64,000 bases of DNA from an uncultured Spirochaetales bacterium. Its GTDB lineage: Bacteria > Spirochaetota > Spirochaetia > JAFGXN01. Under the pieces are notes generated by a model. That model did not search any database. It was not told where the DNA came from and saw only the letters and a program-made list of their open reading frames with translations. The DNA is taken from assembly GCA_949289575.1 (NCBI GenBank), contig CASEOG010000005.1:62001-126000 (forward strand), given 5' to 3'. The stretch's first letter is position 1, and each line of letters begins with the position of its first letter. Position numbers and translations under genes: made by a program. Below, piece by piece: positions 26,522-36,204 of this stretch.

Positions 26522-27472
26522 ATGGAAATCGTCTACACAGCCGATCGGGAAATCATTCCCGACAGCCGATGTCCGGTATATCCCGACAAGATATCGTACG
26601 ATGCCGAAACGAAAACCGGTCGTTTCAGCTGGAAGAAAAACATAAAAACCGTTCGCAAAGGTCTTTTCGACGGAAACGGCGATCTTTTATCCGTTGTGCT
26701 GCCGCCGGCCGTTGCTCAAATTGCCGGAGGCGCATTCGCAGGCTGCACTGCCTTAAAGAGTGTTTCGCTTCCCGACGGACTTCTTTACATAGGTTCGAAG
26801 GCCTTCTCCGGCTGTCGGTCGCTGACAAAAGTGTCGGCCGGCTCGATTCTGCTGATCGACTCGAACGCCTTCGCCGGCTGCACCGCTCTTCAAACGTTTA
26901 CCGCCGGCATCATCGGCACGGTCGCTTCGAAAGCCTTTACCGCGTGCGGCCGCTTTGATATGAAAGTCGAAGGCATCGTCACCCTTTCCGACACCGCATT
27001 CGAAGACTCTCTTTTAAATTCCCTGAGCCTGAACGCCGTCAATCCGCCGGCCATCATTCCGACGGAAGACGAAGAGAGACTCAACGGCCGCTTTTACAAT
27101 GAAAACGGAGAAGAAATCATTCCCGGTGATGAGGCTTTCACCGATCCCGACGACGAAGATTTCGATTTCTTTGACGATGACGAACCGGACGAAGAGGACG
27201 AAGAGGAACCCGGTGATGACGGCAACGAAGATGAACTCATCCCGTCAAATGATGAAGACGATAATCCGTTCGACGAACCGAAAGAGTTGCCCGGCATCTC
27301 CTTCCCCGTTTTTGAAACAGAAACGGAAGAGGACTCCCCGCTTCCGTTTCTGCCCTCATCGGTGACGGCTCTCTTCATCCCGTCCGAAGCGGCCGCCGCT
27401 TACCGGAATGCGCCGTCCCGGAAAGGTTATCGGGAACTGCTGAGACCCTTTTCACCTGCCGAAAGAAAATAA
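26522..27472 (+). CDS. BspA-type LRR protein with acidic C-terminal region
   Basis: The 316-residue protein has no signal peptide that I can see. Residues about 45-180 are TpLRR/BspA-type (LRR_5) repeats with cores such as I-A-G-G-A-F-A-G-C-T-A-L-K-S-V-S-L-P. Then follows an Asp/Glu-dominated stretch of about 80 residues, and a short tail L-F-I-P-S-E-A-A-A-A-Y that resembles a repeat cap. The protein would be very acidic overall. No function can be assigned beyond protein or ligand binding by the repeats. It sits between the EF-G terminator and the convergent mnmE gene. Confidence 0.72.
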   Translation: MEIVYTADREIIPDSRCPVYPDKISYDAETKTGRFSWKKNIKTVRKGLFDGNGDLLSVVLPPAVAQIAGGAFAGCTALKSVSLPDGLLYIGSKAFSGCRSLTKVSAGSILLIDSNAFAGCTALQTFTAGIIGTVASKAFTACGRFDMKVEGIVTLSDTAFEDSLLNSLSLNAVNPPAIIPTEDEERLNGRFYNENGEEIIPGDEAFTDPDDEDFDFFDDDEPDEEDEEEPGDDGNEDELIPSNDEDDNPFDEPKELPGISFPVFETETEEDSPLPFLPSSVTALFIPSEAAAAYRNAPSRKGYRELLRPFSPAERK

Positions 27473-27482
27473 CGTTATTTTC
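27465..27482. terminator. Perfect 18-bp palindrome holding both stop codons
   Basis: GAAAATAACGTTATTTTC reads the same on both strands. It contains the TAA of the LRR gene (27470-27472) and the TAA of mnmE (27475-27477, minus). It may act as a weak bidirectional terminator; there is no G+C stem. Confidence 0.35.
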
Positions 27483-28830
27483 CCACGCAAAAGCGGGAAA
27501 AAACGGCATCGAGGATGTCGGGCGAGGCGGTTTCGCCGGTCAGTTCGCCGACGGCATCGAGCGCTTCTTTGAGTTCGATGGCAATGCCGTCGAGGACACT
27601 GCCGCCGTTGTCGGCCAGAGCCGCTTCGACCGCGGCGGCCGCTCTCTCCAAAAGCTGCCGCTGCCGTTCGCTGACGGCCGCCGTCTGCGCACCGTCGCTG
27701 CCGCCCGCACTCTGCCGCAGCCGTTCGGCAACCGCGGCAATCAGCTGCGGCACGCCTTCGCCCGTCAGCGCACTCACGGCGCAGCCGATTCCGGCGGGGG
27801 CCGGTTTCAAATCGGTTTTGTTCCATATTTTGAGATACGGCACCGTCAGCTGCGCCATCCGCTGCCGGTCCTCGTCGGTTTCGCCGTCGGCCGCGTTCAG
27901 CACGTACAGCACCAGGTCACAGGCGTCGAGCACTTTCCGTGTGCGTTCGATTCCTTCGCTTTCAACCGCGTCGCCCGTCAGCCGCAGACCGGCGGTATCG
28001 TAAAGCACCGCGGGAATGCCGTCGACCGAAACGTTTTCTTCCAGATAATCGCGGGTGGTGCCGTGAACATCGGAGACAATCGAGCGGTTCTCTTTCAAAA
28101 GCCGGTTAAAAAGCGACGATTTCCCCGAATTGGTCCGGCCGGCCAGCGCGATGCGGACCCCTTCCCTCATCATCCGGCTCATCCGGTACGAATCAACCAG
28201 CCGGCGCAGCCGCCGCAGCGCATCGCGCAAATCGTCAACCGGGATTTCCACTTTGTCGTCGAGGTCGTCTTCGGCATAGTCGAGCTGCACTTCGACCGCC
28301 GCCGAGGCACGGATCAGCATCAGGCGGATTTCGTCCAGTTCTTCGGAAATGTGGCCCCCGAGGGCATAAAGCGAAGAAAGGTGTCCCGTTTTGGTTTTCG
28401 AATCGATGAGAGCAGCGACCGCTTCCGCCTGCGTCAGGTCCAGCTTGCCGGCGATGAAGGCGCGCATGGTAAACTCGCCCGGGCCGGCATCGCGGAACCC
28501 GGCCGCCCGCAGCGCCGCCAGAACGGCGTCGATGCCGGGCAAACTGCCGTGGCAGCTGATTTCGACACAGTCGCCGCCGGTGTAGCTGTGCGGCGCGCGG
28601 GAGACGGAAACAACGACTTCATCGACCGGCTCCCCGGTTTGCGGGTCGGTGATTTTGCCGTAAAGGAAGGTACCGCCGGCGGCGGCCGTCAACGCTTTCG
28701 GCCGCGAAAAACAGCGGGCCGCTTTTTCGATGCAGTGCGCGCCCGCGGTGCGGATCACCGCAATCGCACTGCGGACATAGGGTGTCGCCAACGCCGCAAT
28801 ATCGTCATCCGTATCGTATTCCCATTTCAT
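27475..28830 (-). CDS. mnmE: tRNA modification GTPase MnmE
   Basis: The 451-residue protein matches MnmE in length and layout: an N-terminal folate-binding domain (ATPYVRSAIAVIR, S-C-H-G-S), a helical domain, and a G domain inserted from about residue 225 (GRTNSGKSSL at 231-240, then D-T-A-G-L-R). The C-terminal motif F-C-V-G-K has the catalytic cysteine. With MnmG it installs the aminomethyl-type modification on the wobble uridine of certain tRNAs. G+C is higher than in the neighbours. The mnmG partner is not in the window. Confidence 0.95.
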   Translation of the reverse strand: MKWEYDTDDDIAALATPYVRSAIAVIRTAGAHCIEKAARCFSRPKALTAAAGGTFLYGKITDPQTGEPVDEVVVSVSRAPHSYTGGDCVEISCHGSLPGIDAVLAALRAAGFRDAGPGEFTMRAFIAGKLDLTQAEAVAALIDSKTKTGHLSSLYALGGHISEELDEIRLMLIRASAAVEVQLDYAEDDLDDKVEIPVDDLRDALRRLRRLVDSYRMSRMMREGVRIALAGRTNSGKSSLFNRLLKENRSIVSDVHGTTRDYLEENVSVDGIPAVLYDTAGLRLTGDAVESEGIERTRKVLDACDLVLYVLNAADGETDEDRQRMAQLTVPYLKIWNKTDLKPAPAGIGCAVSALTGEGVPQLIAAVAERLRQSAGGSDGAQTAAVSERQRQLLERAAAAVEAALADNGGSVLDGIAIELKEALDAVGELTGETASPDILDAVFSRFCVGK

Positions 28831-28879
28831 GCGTTTATTTTATCAGAAAAAGCGAATCGGGAAAAGTATCGCGGCAGGC

Positions 28880-30526
28880 TTAATAGGAAAATCCGCTGTT
28901 GCCGATGAACTCTCTCAAAAGCGAATACGGCGGTACATCCTGCTCCGGAATGGAAAGAAAAAGCGAAAGCAGCTTCAGCAGATGGGAAGCCGCGGCAAAA
29001 TGGGGGTTGTCGGGTCGGATCGAACGCAGCAGCGGTTCGGCATAGACTTTCAGCACCGAAATTTCGTAGTCGAGCGAGGAATTGAAGGCGATATCGGCTT
29101 CGTTTTGAAACGGGAAAATATATTTCCGTTCGCCGTCGATTACTTTCGGCCACATTTCGAATGTCCGTTCGGCCGGTGTGTTGCGGTATTTGGCATCCCG
29201 AACGAGACGGCGCAGCAGACGGTTGTCGGTTGTCGCAATCCTGTTGCCGCTGTCGATGCGAATCTGCGTCAGAGCCGAGAGATAGACGCGGAAAACGCGG
29301 TCGGCCGCCGTTTTCGGCAGTAGTTCCGGGTTCAAACCGTGAATTCCTTCTATGACGATAATCGAATCGGGGCGCGGTTCAATCGGTCGCCCTTCCCGGC
29401 TTTTCCCCGAAACGAAATCGAAAACCGGAGGCGTCACCGTTTTTCCGTCAAAGAAATCGGAGAGCTGACGGCGGATCAGCGGCACATCAATCGACTCGAG
29501 GCATTCGAAATCGTAATCACCGTTTTCGTCACGCGGAATCTCCTCTCTGTTGCGGTAATAATTGTCCAAAGAAAGCGGTATCGGATGATAGCCGAGCACT
29601 TCCAGCTGCGTGCAGAGCCGTTTAAGGGTCGTTGTTTTGCCCGATGACGAAGGCCCCGCCAGCAGCACGGCTCTCACTTCGTCTCCGCGGGCGGCAATCT
29701 GAGCGGCTGTTTCCGCCAATGCATTTTCCTGAAGGGTCTCGTTGATACGGATAAAATCGGCCACCCGGTTTTCCCGAATGCATTCGTTTAAATCGCCGAC
29801 TGTCTTTACCCCGGAGATTTCGCCCCAGCGGCTCCCTTTTTCGTAAACCCGCACCAGTGTACGGTTCATCCGGAACGGCGACGGTTTGCCGGTTTCGGGA
29901 TCGGCGGTAAACCGGACGACGCAGCCGTTTTCTTCGAAAACGGTTTCGCACGGCGGCAGCAGCGACATATCGGTTGTCAGAAAGTGAAACGAATAACGGT
30001 AGATTCCGTTCCGCTCGTAAAGGCGGATTTCGTCGGAGGGAATAAAACGCAGCAGTTTAAAAGTCGACTCCGGGACGGCTCCTTTTGCGTATAAATCCTT
30101 GACTTCGGCATACGAGAGCAGATGCTCGCGAATCGTCTCACCCGACGTACGGACGGCATTGAGCATACGGCAGATCCGCTCCGCCTTGTCTTCGTTCCAG
30201 CCGCTTCCGCCGACGCTGTAAGCGTAGCCGAACGTCACCGAACGGCGGATCTCGAACGGATTTTCGGGAAAAAGCTCGGCGGAAACCGCCATTGTCAGAA
30301 AATTGAGGGTACGGCGAAACACGGCCGCTGCCTCGGGTGAAGCGGGCGCCACCGTTTCCAGGCGGCAGCTGCGGTTCAGCACCGCCGATAAAGGCGCCGG
30401 CACGCCGTTGATTTTAACCGCGGCGAAAGATTCGTTTTTCCCCGCGTTTTCTTTTAAAAACCGGCCGGCAGTGACAGACTGTGTCAGTCCGTAAATTGTA
30501 TCTTCGAAGGCTACATGAAACGGCAT
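28880..30526 (-). CDS. Uridine kinase / phosphoribulokinase-family nucleoside kinase with ThrRS-like N-domain
   Basis: The 548-residue protein has an N-terminal half resembling the TGS and second additional domains of threonyl-tRNA synthetase. Its C-terminal half is a P-loop kinase with AGPSSSGKTTTLKRL, then the base-binding L-S-L-D-N-Y-Y-R-N-R and V-I-E-G-I-H-G-L-N. This fused architecture is known in bacterial nucleoside kinases annotated as uridine kinase. It would phosphorylate uridine or a related nucleoside in the cytoplasm. The ATG overlaps the stop of the HD-type gene upstream (TAATG), so the two are coupled. Confidence 0.82.
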   Translation of the reverse strand: MPFHVAFEDTIYGLTQSVTAGRFLKENAGKNESFAAVKINGVPAPLSAVLNRSCRLETVAPASPEAAAVFRRTLNFLTMAVSAELFPENPFEIRRSVTFGYAYSVGGSGWNEDKAERICRMLNAVRTSGETIREHLLSYAEVKDLYAKGAVPESTFKLLRFIPSDEIRLYERNGIYRYSFHFLTTDMSLLPPCETVFEENGCVVRFTADPETGKPSPFRMNRTLVRVYEKGSRWGEISGVKTVGDLNECIRENRVADFIRINETLQENALAETAAQIAARGDEVRAVLLAGPSSSGKTTTLKRLCTQLEVLGYHPIPLSLDNYYRNREEIPRDENGDYDFECLESIDVPLIRRQLSDFFDGKTVTPPVFDFVSGKSREGRPIEPRPDSIIVIEGIHGLNPELLPKTAADRVFRVYLSALTQIRIDSGNRIATTDNRLLRRLVRDAKYRNTPAERTFEMWPKVIDGERKYIFPFQNEADIAFNSSLDYEISVLKVYAEPLLRSIRPDNPHFAAASHLLKLLSLFLSIPEQDVPPYSLLREFIGNSGFSY

Positions 30527-31677
30527 TACGGTTTATGAAAAAGATTCTTTACATTTCTGATTTCGTCATCCGTCAGAATACGGACAATTTTGAATTCGTT
30601 ACTGCGTGTATCGACAATCCGCTCATTCATCATCGGCTTCATCGAAGAATCGGTCAGCAGTTTCACCGAAGGCGATTTGGGATTGCTCGGGTTTGTCTTC
30701 ACGACAACTCCCGTCGAATGGTTCTGCATCAGCACCATCGACCCGACCGGATAAAGAGAGAGAATCAGCAGCAAAATGCGACAAAGATTGGGGTCGTAAT
30801 TTTTCTTGGCATTTTGAAGAATTTCGATAACTCCGATTGATTCTTTTTTGCAGTCACGTTTATACGGACGGAATGCGGTCATGGCACAATATGCGGTCGA
30901 TATATTCAAAATCCGCCCGAAAAGACAAATATTTTCTCCCGCAAGCCGCTGCGGATAACCGCTGCCGTCGTAGGCCTCCTGATGTTCCAAAACACCCTGC
31001 ACCACTTCGTTGCTGAAGCCGTTGGATTTCAGAATACGGGCTCCGAGAACCGGATAATAGTGAACCAGTTCAAGCTCTTTGGGAAGCAGCGCCCCCTTCT
31101 TCAGATAGACCTCTTTCGGTATCTTTATCATACCGATTTTATGCAACAGTGCGGCCGAGATCAGTTCCAGCTGACGGTAAAGGGGAATCTTAAGCCCTTC
31201 ACTGACGGCAAATGCCAAAACAGCGGTCCGGACGGATTGGGAAATCAGATAATCGCTCTGTCGGTTTCCTCCGGTCACCGATAAATATCCGGGAAGATTT
31301 TCGCTGACAGTACTGCGAAAGGTCTTCGCAAATTCAAAAAAAGCATTATAATCAATCTTTTCCGTATTCCGGCAGATTTCGTAAACACGTCCGAGAGTTT
31401 CCTCGAAGTGACGCAGTTTCTCGGCTTCGATTGTCAGTACCGGACGATCGGAAGACTGGTTGAGCGAATCGACAAGCGGATTCAGTTTCAGACTGGGAAT
31501 CGACTCGGAAGGAAGTCCGTCGGTTTCCGCTTCGGTAAAATGCCACTCTCTCAACCGGTTCAGTAACTCATCCGTGACCGGAAGATTCGGATAAAGAATG
31601 ATATACCGTCCGTCCAAAAAGACAGGAGCCGTGTAATATGTATTAATCTTCATCTGATTGACCGGAATTCTCGCCAT
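30526..31677 (-). CDS. Degenerate HD-GYP-domain protein
   Basis: The ATG at 31677 follows AGAGG and gives 383 residues; the in-frame extension upstream lacks a ribosome site. The N-terminal 70 residues form a small beta-rich region. The rest is an HD-GYP fold, recognisable by ALLHKIGMIKIP (170s-180s), E-H-Q-E-A-Y-D-G-S-G-Y-P and a K-K-N-Y-D-P end. The hallmark His-Asp pair reads H179-K180, and the first metal-binding histidine is replaced in SQSVRTAVLAFAV. Metal-dependent phosphodiesterase activity is therefore unlikely, and it may bind cyclic di-GMP instead. It is cotranscribed with the nucleoside kinase. Confidence 0.78.
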   Translation of the reverse strand: MARIPVNQMKINTYYTAPVFLDGRYIILYPNLPVTDELLNRLREWHFTEAETDGLPSESIPSLKLNPLVDSLNQSSDRPVLTIEAEKLRHFEETLGRVYEICRNTEKIDYNAFFEFAKTFRSTVSENLPGYLSVTGGNRQSDYLISQSVRTAVLAFAVSEGLKIPLYRQLELISAALLHKIGMIKIPKEVYLKKGALLPKELELVHYYPVLGARILKSNGFSNEVVQGVLEHQEAYDGSGYPQRLAGENICLFGRILNISTAYCAMTAFRPYKRDCKKESIGVIEILQNAKKNYDPNLCRILLLILSLYPVGSMVLMQNHSTGVVVKTNPSNPKSPSVKLLTDSSMKPMMNERIVDTRSNEFKIVRILTDDEIRNVKNLFHKP

Positions 31678-31719
31678 AACAACCTCTTTCTTTCTAAAAA
31701 ACCTCATTTCTATATCGGC

Positions 31720-31748
31720 TTGTTTTTTCTTTAATTTAAGTGTATAAT
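31720..31748 (+). promoter_or_regulatory. Predicted promoter of gltX
   Basis: TTGTTT (31720-31725), a 17-bp spacer and a perfect TATAAT (31743-31748), 23 bp before the ATG at 31772, with a CAGGAG ribosome site between. Confidence 0.65.
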
Positions 31749-31771
31749 TCGGAAAAAACAGGAGTCCGAAA

Positions 31772-33247
31772 ATGACCACACGCGTGCGTTACGCACCTTC
31801 TCCGACGGGTTTACAGCATATCGGCGGCGTCCGAACCGCTCTTTTCAACTATTTTTTTGCCAAATCGACAGGCGGCCGGTTTATTCTCCGGGTGGAAGAT
31901 ACCGACCGGGAACGCTACAGCGACGAATCTCTTCAGGATCTTTTCGACACGATGAACTGGCTCGGTCTGGATTGGGACGAAGGACCCGAAAAAGGCGGCG
32001 CTTACGGTCCTTATATTCAATCGGAACGTTCGGAAATTTACCGCCGGTACGCTCACAAACTGGTCGAAAAAGGATACGCCTATTACTGTTTCTGTTCCGA
32101 AGAGCGGCTTGAGGCGTTAAGAGAAGAACAGAAAAACAGCAAAAGCGACCACCAGGGATACGACAGACATTGCCGGGATCTGAGTCCCGAAGAACAAAAT
32201 GCCAAACTGAAAGAGTTCCGCGATGCCGGAAAAGAGCCGGTCATCCGTTTCAAACTGCCGCTTTCCGGAGCGACCGTCATGGAAGATTTGCTGTTCGGGA
32301 AAATCACACGGAAAAACAGCGATATCTCTCCCGATCCGGTTCTGCTGAAAAGCGACGGCTTCCCGACCTATCATCTGGCCAATGTCATCGATGATCACCT
32401 GATGGAAATTACCCACATTTTGCGGGCGCAGGAATGGATTCCGACCGGTCCCCTGCATGTTCTGCTCTACCGGGCTTTCGGATGGGAGCCGCCGAAATAC
32501 TGTCATTTACCGATGGTCATGGGAAAAGACGGACAAAAACTTTCCAAACGTCACGGTTCGACTTCGGCCCGCGAATTCCGCGAAAGCGGTTATCTGCCCG
32601 AAGCCATCATCAATTACGTGACGATGGTCGGCTGGTCATACGATGATAAAACCGAATTTTTTACGAAAGAAGAGCTGGAAAAAGTTTTCTCTCTCGAAAA
32701 AATCAATAAGGCACCCGGTGTTTTCGATTACAAGAAACTGGACTGGTTTAACGGGCAGTACATCCGCAAACTCTCCCCCGAAGATTTGGCCGCACGGCTG
32801 ATGCCTTATCTGCAAAAGGCAGGTTTATGTTCCGATCCGGCAACCGAAAAAGAAAAAGCGATTCTGGCAGGTGCCGTCCCTCTTGTCCGGGAACGTTTAA
32901 AAAAACTCTCCGATATTTCCGAAATGATCCGTTTTCTTTTTAAAGGGGTTTCTGTCGATGATAAAACCATTCTGATTCCGAAGAACGGAACGCCCGAAAC
33001 GACAGCCGACATTCTGCGATGGCTGGCCGGTTACACCGAAGCTTTCTTCGACCGCAGCGACGAAGAGAACGAAGCGGTTTTACGTGCGGAAGCCGAAAAA
33101 CGCGGTGTCAAGATCGGAGATCTGCTTCACCCCCTGCGGGTCGCCGTTACCGGAACCCCGGTCTCCCCTCCGATTTTCGAAACAATGAGATTAATCGGCA
33201 AAGAGACATCCTCGGAACGTGTTCGGAGAGCAGCCGGTCTTTTTTAA
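31772..33247 (+). CDS. gltX: Glutamyl-tRNA synthetase
   Basis: The 491-residue protein is a full-length class I synthetase. The HIGH-type motif is PSPTGLQHIGG at the N terminus, and the KMSKS-type motif is K256-L-S-K-R-H-G. The zinc-binding insertion C-F-C-S with a later Y-x-x-x-C (G-Y-D-R-H-C-R) is present. It charges tRNA-Glu, and possibly tRNA-Gln if the organism uses the amidation route. It is transcribed divergently from the HD-GYP-like gene and ends in a terminator that overlaps the trkH end. Confidence 0.96.
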   Translation: MTTRVRYAPSPTGLQHIGGVRTALFNYFFAKSTGGRFILRVEDTDRERYSDESLQDLFDTMNWLGLDWDEGPEKGGAYGPYIQSERSEIYRRYAHKLVEKGYAYYCFCSEERLEALREEQKNSKSDHQGYDRHCRDLSPEEQNAKLKEFRDAGKEPVIRFKLPLSGATVMEDLLFGKITRKNSDISPDPVLLKSDGFPTYHLANVIDDHLMEITHILRAQEWIPTGPLHVLLYRAFGWEPPKYCHLPMVMGKDGQKLSKRHGSTSAREFRESGYLPEAIINYVTMVGWSYDDKTEFFTKEELEKVFSLEKINKAPGVFDYKKLDWFNGQYIRKLSPEDLAARLMPYLQKAGLCSDPATEKEKAILAGAVPLVRERLKKLSDISEMIRFLFKGVSVDDKTILIPKNGTPETTADILRWLAGYTEAFFDRSDEENEAVLRAEAEKRGVKIGDLLHPLRVAVTGTPVSPPIFETMRLIGKETSSERVRRAAGLF

Positions 33248-33268
33248 ACGGTCCGAATTCCGCCGGGA

Positions 33269-33292
33269 CCGCCCTTATCGGGCGGTTTTTTT
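33269..33292 (+). terminator. Intrinsic terminator after gltX
   Basis: CCGCCC (33269-33274) pairs with GGGCGG (33280-33285), followed by seven T residues. The T tract runs into the last codons of trkH on the other strand. Confidence 0.85.
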
Positions 33293-34799
33293 ATGTTTCG
33301 GACCCGTTGCGTTTCAGATACCGGATCCAGCTGACTTTCCTGCTTCTCAGCCAGAATTCGGGATAAATTAAAATCATAAACGGTATCAGTTCGAGACGCC
33401 CCATCAGCATATTGAAAATAAACAGTATTTTTGTCGGCAGCAGCAGATCGGCATAAGAGCCGTACGGTCCGATTTCACCGAAACCGGGTCCGATATTCCC
33501 CAATGTTACCAGCGATCCCGTAAAGCCGACGGTCATGTCGCCTTCGACTGCCGTCACAATTACCGCCGAAAAGAGATAAAACAGAAAATAGAGCAGGATA
33601 AACGAGGCCATCTGCCTGGCCACCTGGTCGGGCAACGGTTTCCCGTTGACTTTGATGGGAATCACCGCATTGGGATGAATCATTTGTTTCAGTTCGCGGG
33701 CAATCAGTTTAAACAAAAACAGAATCCGGACAAACTTGATTCCGCCGGCCGTCGACCCGGCACAGCCGCCGGTCAGCATCGCCAGAAGCAAAAACATCTT
33801 GGATGTCGCATCCCAGAGTTCGAAATCGGCATAAGAAAATCCCGTCGTTGTCATCAGAGTGACAATATGGAAAAAAGCATTTGCCGAAGCATCTTTAAAC
33901 GACATAGCCTTTTGATGAAACAGCAGTGACAGCAAAAGACCGACCGACAAAACCAGTGTTACCGTCACGTAAAGACGGAATTCACTGTTTTTAAAAATGT
34001 CCCATCTTCTTTTTTTTGTGAAAAACAGACAGTAAAGCAGGGAAAGATTACTCCCGGCCAGAAACATAAAAACGGTCACAATCCATATAACGGGAACCGA
34101 CCTGTAAGCATTCAACCCGTCGGGATACGTCGCAAAACCGCCCGTTCCCATCGTGGAAAAAGAAATACAGACCGCATCGAAGAGAGGGATCCCCGATACC
34201 AGCAGCAGAAACAGTTCCACTGCCGTCAGCAGTCCGTAAACGGAAAACAGTAGCGTGGCGGTCTGCCGGATACGGGGCGTCAGCTTCTCTTCCGTAGGTC
34301 CGGTTGTTTCGGCAAAAAAAAGCTGTCGTCCGGCGACCGAAAATTGCGGAAGAACACCGACAAAGAGAACAACAATTCCGATACCGCCGAGCCAGTGCAT
34401 ATAGGCTCTCCAGAAATAAACCGATTTCGGATAAGCATCGTAATCGACAATCACGGAGGCGCCGGTCGTCGTTAATCCGGAAATCGATTCGAATACCGCA
34501 TCCGTAAATGTGAAACCGTAGAACAAAAACGGAACCGCACAAAAAAAGCCGTAAACAATCCAGATAAGAGCCACGACCGAAAGCGATTCGACTTTCCTGA
34601 TATCATCCAGCGTTTTTATCCGGCGGGAAACAAAAAGAAAGAAAAACCCGCATAAAAGGCAGGCAACGGAAGCCGTCAGATAAGGAAGAATATCGGAATA
34701 ATCACGGTCAATCAGCGGAACAAGACAGCCGGCAAACATGGCCACGGAGAGAATCCGCAAAAGATAGCCGAGCGACCTGACCAGATAAAGCAGTCTCAT
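33291..34799 (-). CDS. trkH: Potassium uptake channel subunit TrkH
   Basis: The frame extends further upstream, but the ATG at 34799 overlaps the trkA stop (ATGA) and gives 501 residues starting MRLLYLVRSLG. The protein is hydrophobic throughout with the four pore-loop repeats of the TrkH/KtrB family, visible as T-T-T-G-A-S, S-T-M-G-T-G-G-F, T-T-T-G-F-S and L-G-N-I-G-P-G-F; the conserved filter glycines are all present. It forms the membrane channel that takes up K+ under control of TrkA. Confidence 0.93.
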   Translation of the reverse strand: MRLLYLVRSLGYLLRILSVAMFAGCLVPLIDRDYSDILPYLTASVACLLCGFFFLFVSRRIKTLDDIRKVESLSVVALIWIVYGFFCAVPFLFYGFTFTDAVFESISGLTTTGASVIVDYDAYPKSVYFWRAYMHWLGGIGIVVLFVGVLPQFSVAGRQLFFAETTGPTEEKLTPRIRQTATLLFSVYGLLTAVELFLLLVSGIPLFDAVCISFSTMGTGGFATYPDGLNAYRSVPVIWIVTVFMFLAGSNLSLLYCLFFTKKRRWDIFKNSEFRLYVTVTLVLSVGLLLSLLFHQKAMSFKDASANAFFHIVTLMTTTGFSYADFELWDATSKMFLLLAMLTGGCAGSTAGGIKFVRILFLFKLIARELKQMIHPNAVIPIKVNGKPLPDQVARQMASFILLYFLFYLFSAVIVTAVEGDMTVGFTGSLVTLGNIGPGFGEIGPYGSYADLLLPTKILFIFNMLMGRLELIPFMILIYPEFWLRSRKVSWIRYLKRNGSET

Positions 34800-36145
34800 T
34801 CTTCTTCGTCTCCGCTGAAATAATCGAGCACTTCGTCGCTGTTTTCGCTCAGACAAAACACAATCACGGAATCGCCTTTGGCCAGACTGCTGTTGCCATT
34901 GGGAATCAAAACTTTTTTTCCGTGCTCGACGGCGGCAATCAGTGCTTTTCCGGGAATTTTCAGGTCCTTGACTGTCAGATTGTCCAGATGTTCCGGTATC
35001 TTGAGGCGGAGCACCTCTCCCTGCCCTTTCCCGACGGAAAGCAGAATACTGCCGCTCTGATTGAGGAAGCTGTTTCTGACCGAATTGAGAACCGCATCGC
35101 GCGGGGAAATCACGATATCGATTCCTGCCAGCTCAAACGTATCGATATTGCCCGATTTCAATGCCCGTGTAATGACTTTCTCGACACCCAATTTCTTTGA
35201 GAAAAGAGAACAAAGTAAATTCTTTTCGTCGCTGTCTGTCAGACAAACAGCCACATCACAATATCCTGCCTCTTCTTCCTGCAGCAATTTGAGGTCGGTT
35301 CCGTCTCCGTGAATGACCAGCGTCGAACTTAAATCGGCCGATAAAAACCGGCACCTTTCTTCATCCGATTCCACGAGTTTAGCCTTTAATCCGATATCTT
35401 CGAGTGACTTGGCCAGAAGATACCCCATGGTTCCTCCGCCGAGAATCAGAACGGAGCGGACCTTAGCCGCCGCTTTACGGAAAAACCGGTTGACAAGAAG
35501 ATTCAGAGAACTGGTTTTTCCCATAAAGATAACTTTATCATCGGGCAAAAGCTCCGTATTCCCGTCGGGAATAAAAAGAGAATTGTTCCGTGTAATGCCG
35601 AGTATCAGGACCTCGGGCGGAAACTGACAACGGCGAATCAGCTGGTGGCAGAGAGGTGATTTTTCCTCGATTTTGTACTCCATGAGGTTGGCACGTCCGT
35701 CGAGAAAAACTTCGACATCAATTGCAATGGGAACGGTCAGAACTCTGACAATATCCTGCGTCAGAAGTTCCTGAAGCCAGATGACTTTATCGATATTAAA
35801 TGCTTCGTACTCACTCTCCTTGGCCATTTTCAGGCTTTCGTAGTACTCTTTATTACTGATAAAGCACATGGTTTTCACGCTGCTGATCAGTTTGGCTGTC
35901 AGTGCGGCGATAATATTGGCTTCGTCCGAATGAGAACAGGCAATAAACAGATCGGCCGTTTTGATTCCGGCCTCTTCCAGAACACGTATATCGGCGGCAT
36001 TCCCGGCAATAACGGATAAATCCAGTTTATTGACATTAACCAGAAGCCGTTCGGCACGGTCTATGACGGTAATATCATGCTCTTCAAAAAAAGCTTCCGC
36101 AATCTGTCCGCCGATTTCTCCGGATCCAAAAATAATAATTTTCAT
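34796..36145 (-). CDS. trkA: Trk potassium uptake regulator TrkA
   Basis: The 449-residue protein has two RCK units in tandem. The first Rossmann motif is MKIIIFGSGEIGGQIAEAF and the second is V-L-I-L-G-G-G-T-M-G-Y-L-L-A-K near residue 230; each is followed by a TrkA-C-type domain. It binds NAD(H) or nucleotides and gates TrkH from the cytoplasmic face. It is the first gene of a two-gene operon. Confidence 0.94.
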   Translation of the reverse strand: MKIIIFGSGEIGGQIAEAFFEEHDITVIDRAERLLVNVNKLDLSVIAGNAADIRVLEEAGIKTADLFIACSHSDEANIIAALTAKLISSVKTMCFISNKEYYESLKMAKESEYEAFNIDKVIWLQELLTQDIVRVLTVPIAIDVEVFLDGRANLMEYKIEEKSPLCHQLIRRCQFPPEVLILGITRNNSLFIPDGNTELLPDDKVIFMGKTSSLNLLVNRFFRKAAAKVRSVLILGGGTMGYLLAKSLEDIGLKAKLVESDEERCRFLSADLSSTLVIHGDGTDLKLLQEEEAGYCDVAVCLTDSDEKNLLCSLFSKKLGVEKVITRALKSGNIDTFELAGIDIVISPRDAVLNSVRNSFLNQSGSILLSVGKGQGEVLRLKIPEHLDNLTVKDLKIPGKALIAAVEHGKKVLIPNGNSSLAKGDSVIVFCLSENSDEVLDYFSGDEEE

Positions 36146-36163
36146 AACAAAAACCTGCTCTCC

Positions 36164-36192
36164 AGTCTACACAAAAACCGGAGAGAGGTCAA
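36164..36192 (-). promoter_or_regulatory. Predicted promoter of trkA-trkH
   Basis: On the minus strand TTGACC (36187-36192), a 17-bp spacer and TAGACT (36164-36169), 18 bp upstream of the ATG at 36145. Confidence 0.6.
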
Positions 36193-36204
36193 CATTCCTT
36201 CCGA

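Noticed and set aside
34800..34856. Upstream start giving an arginine-rich N terminus to TrkH
   Set aside because: The ATG at 34799 overlaps the trkA stop in the usual coupled way, and the extension lies inside trkA.
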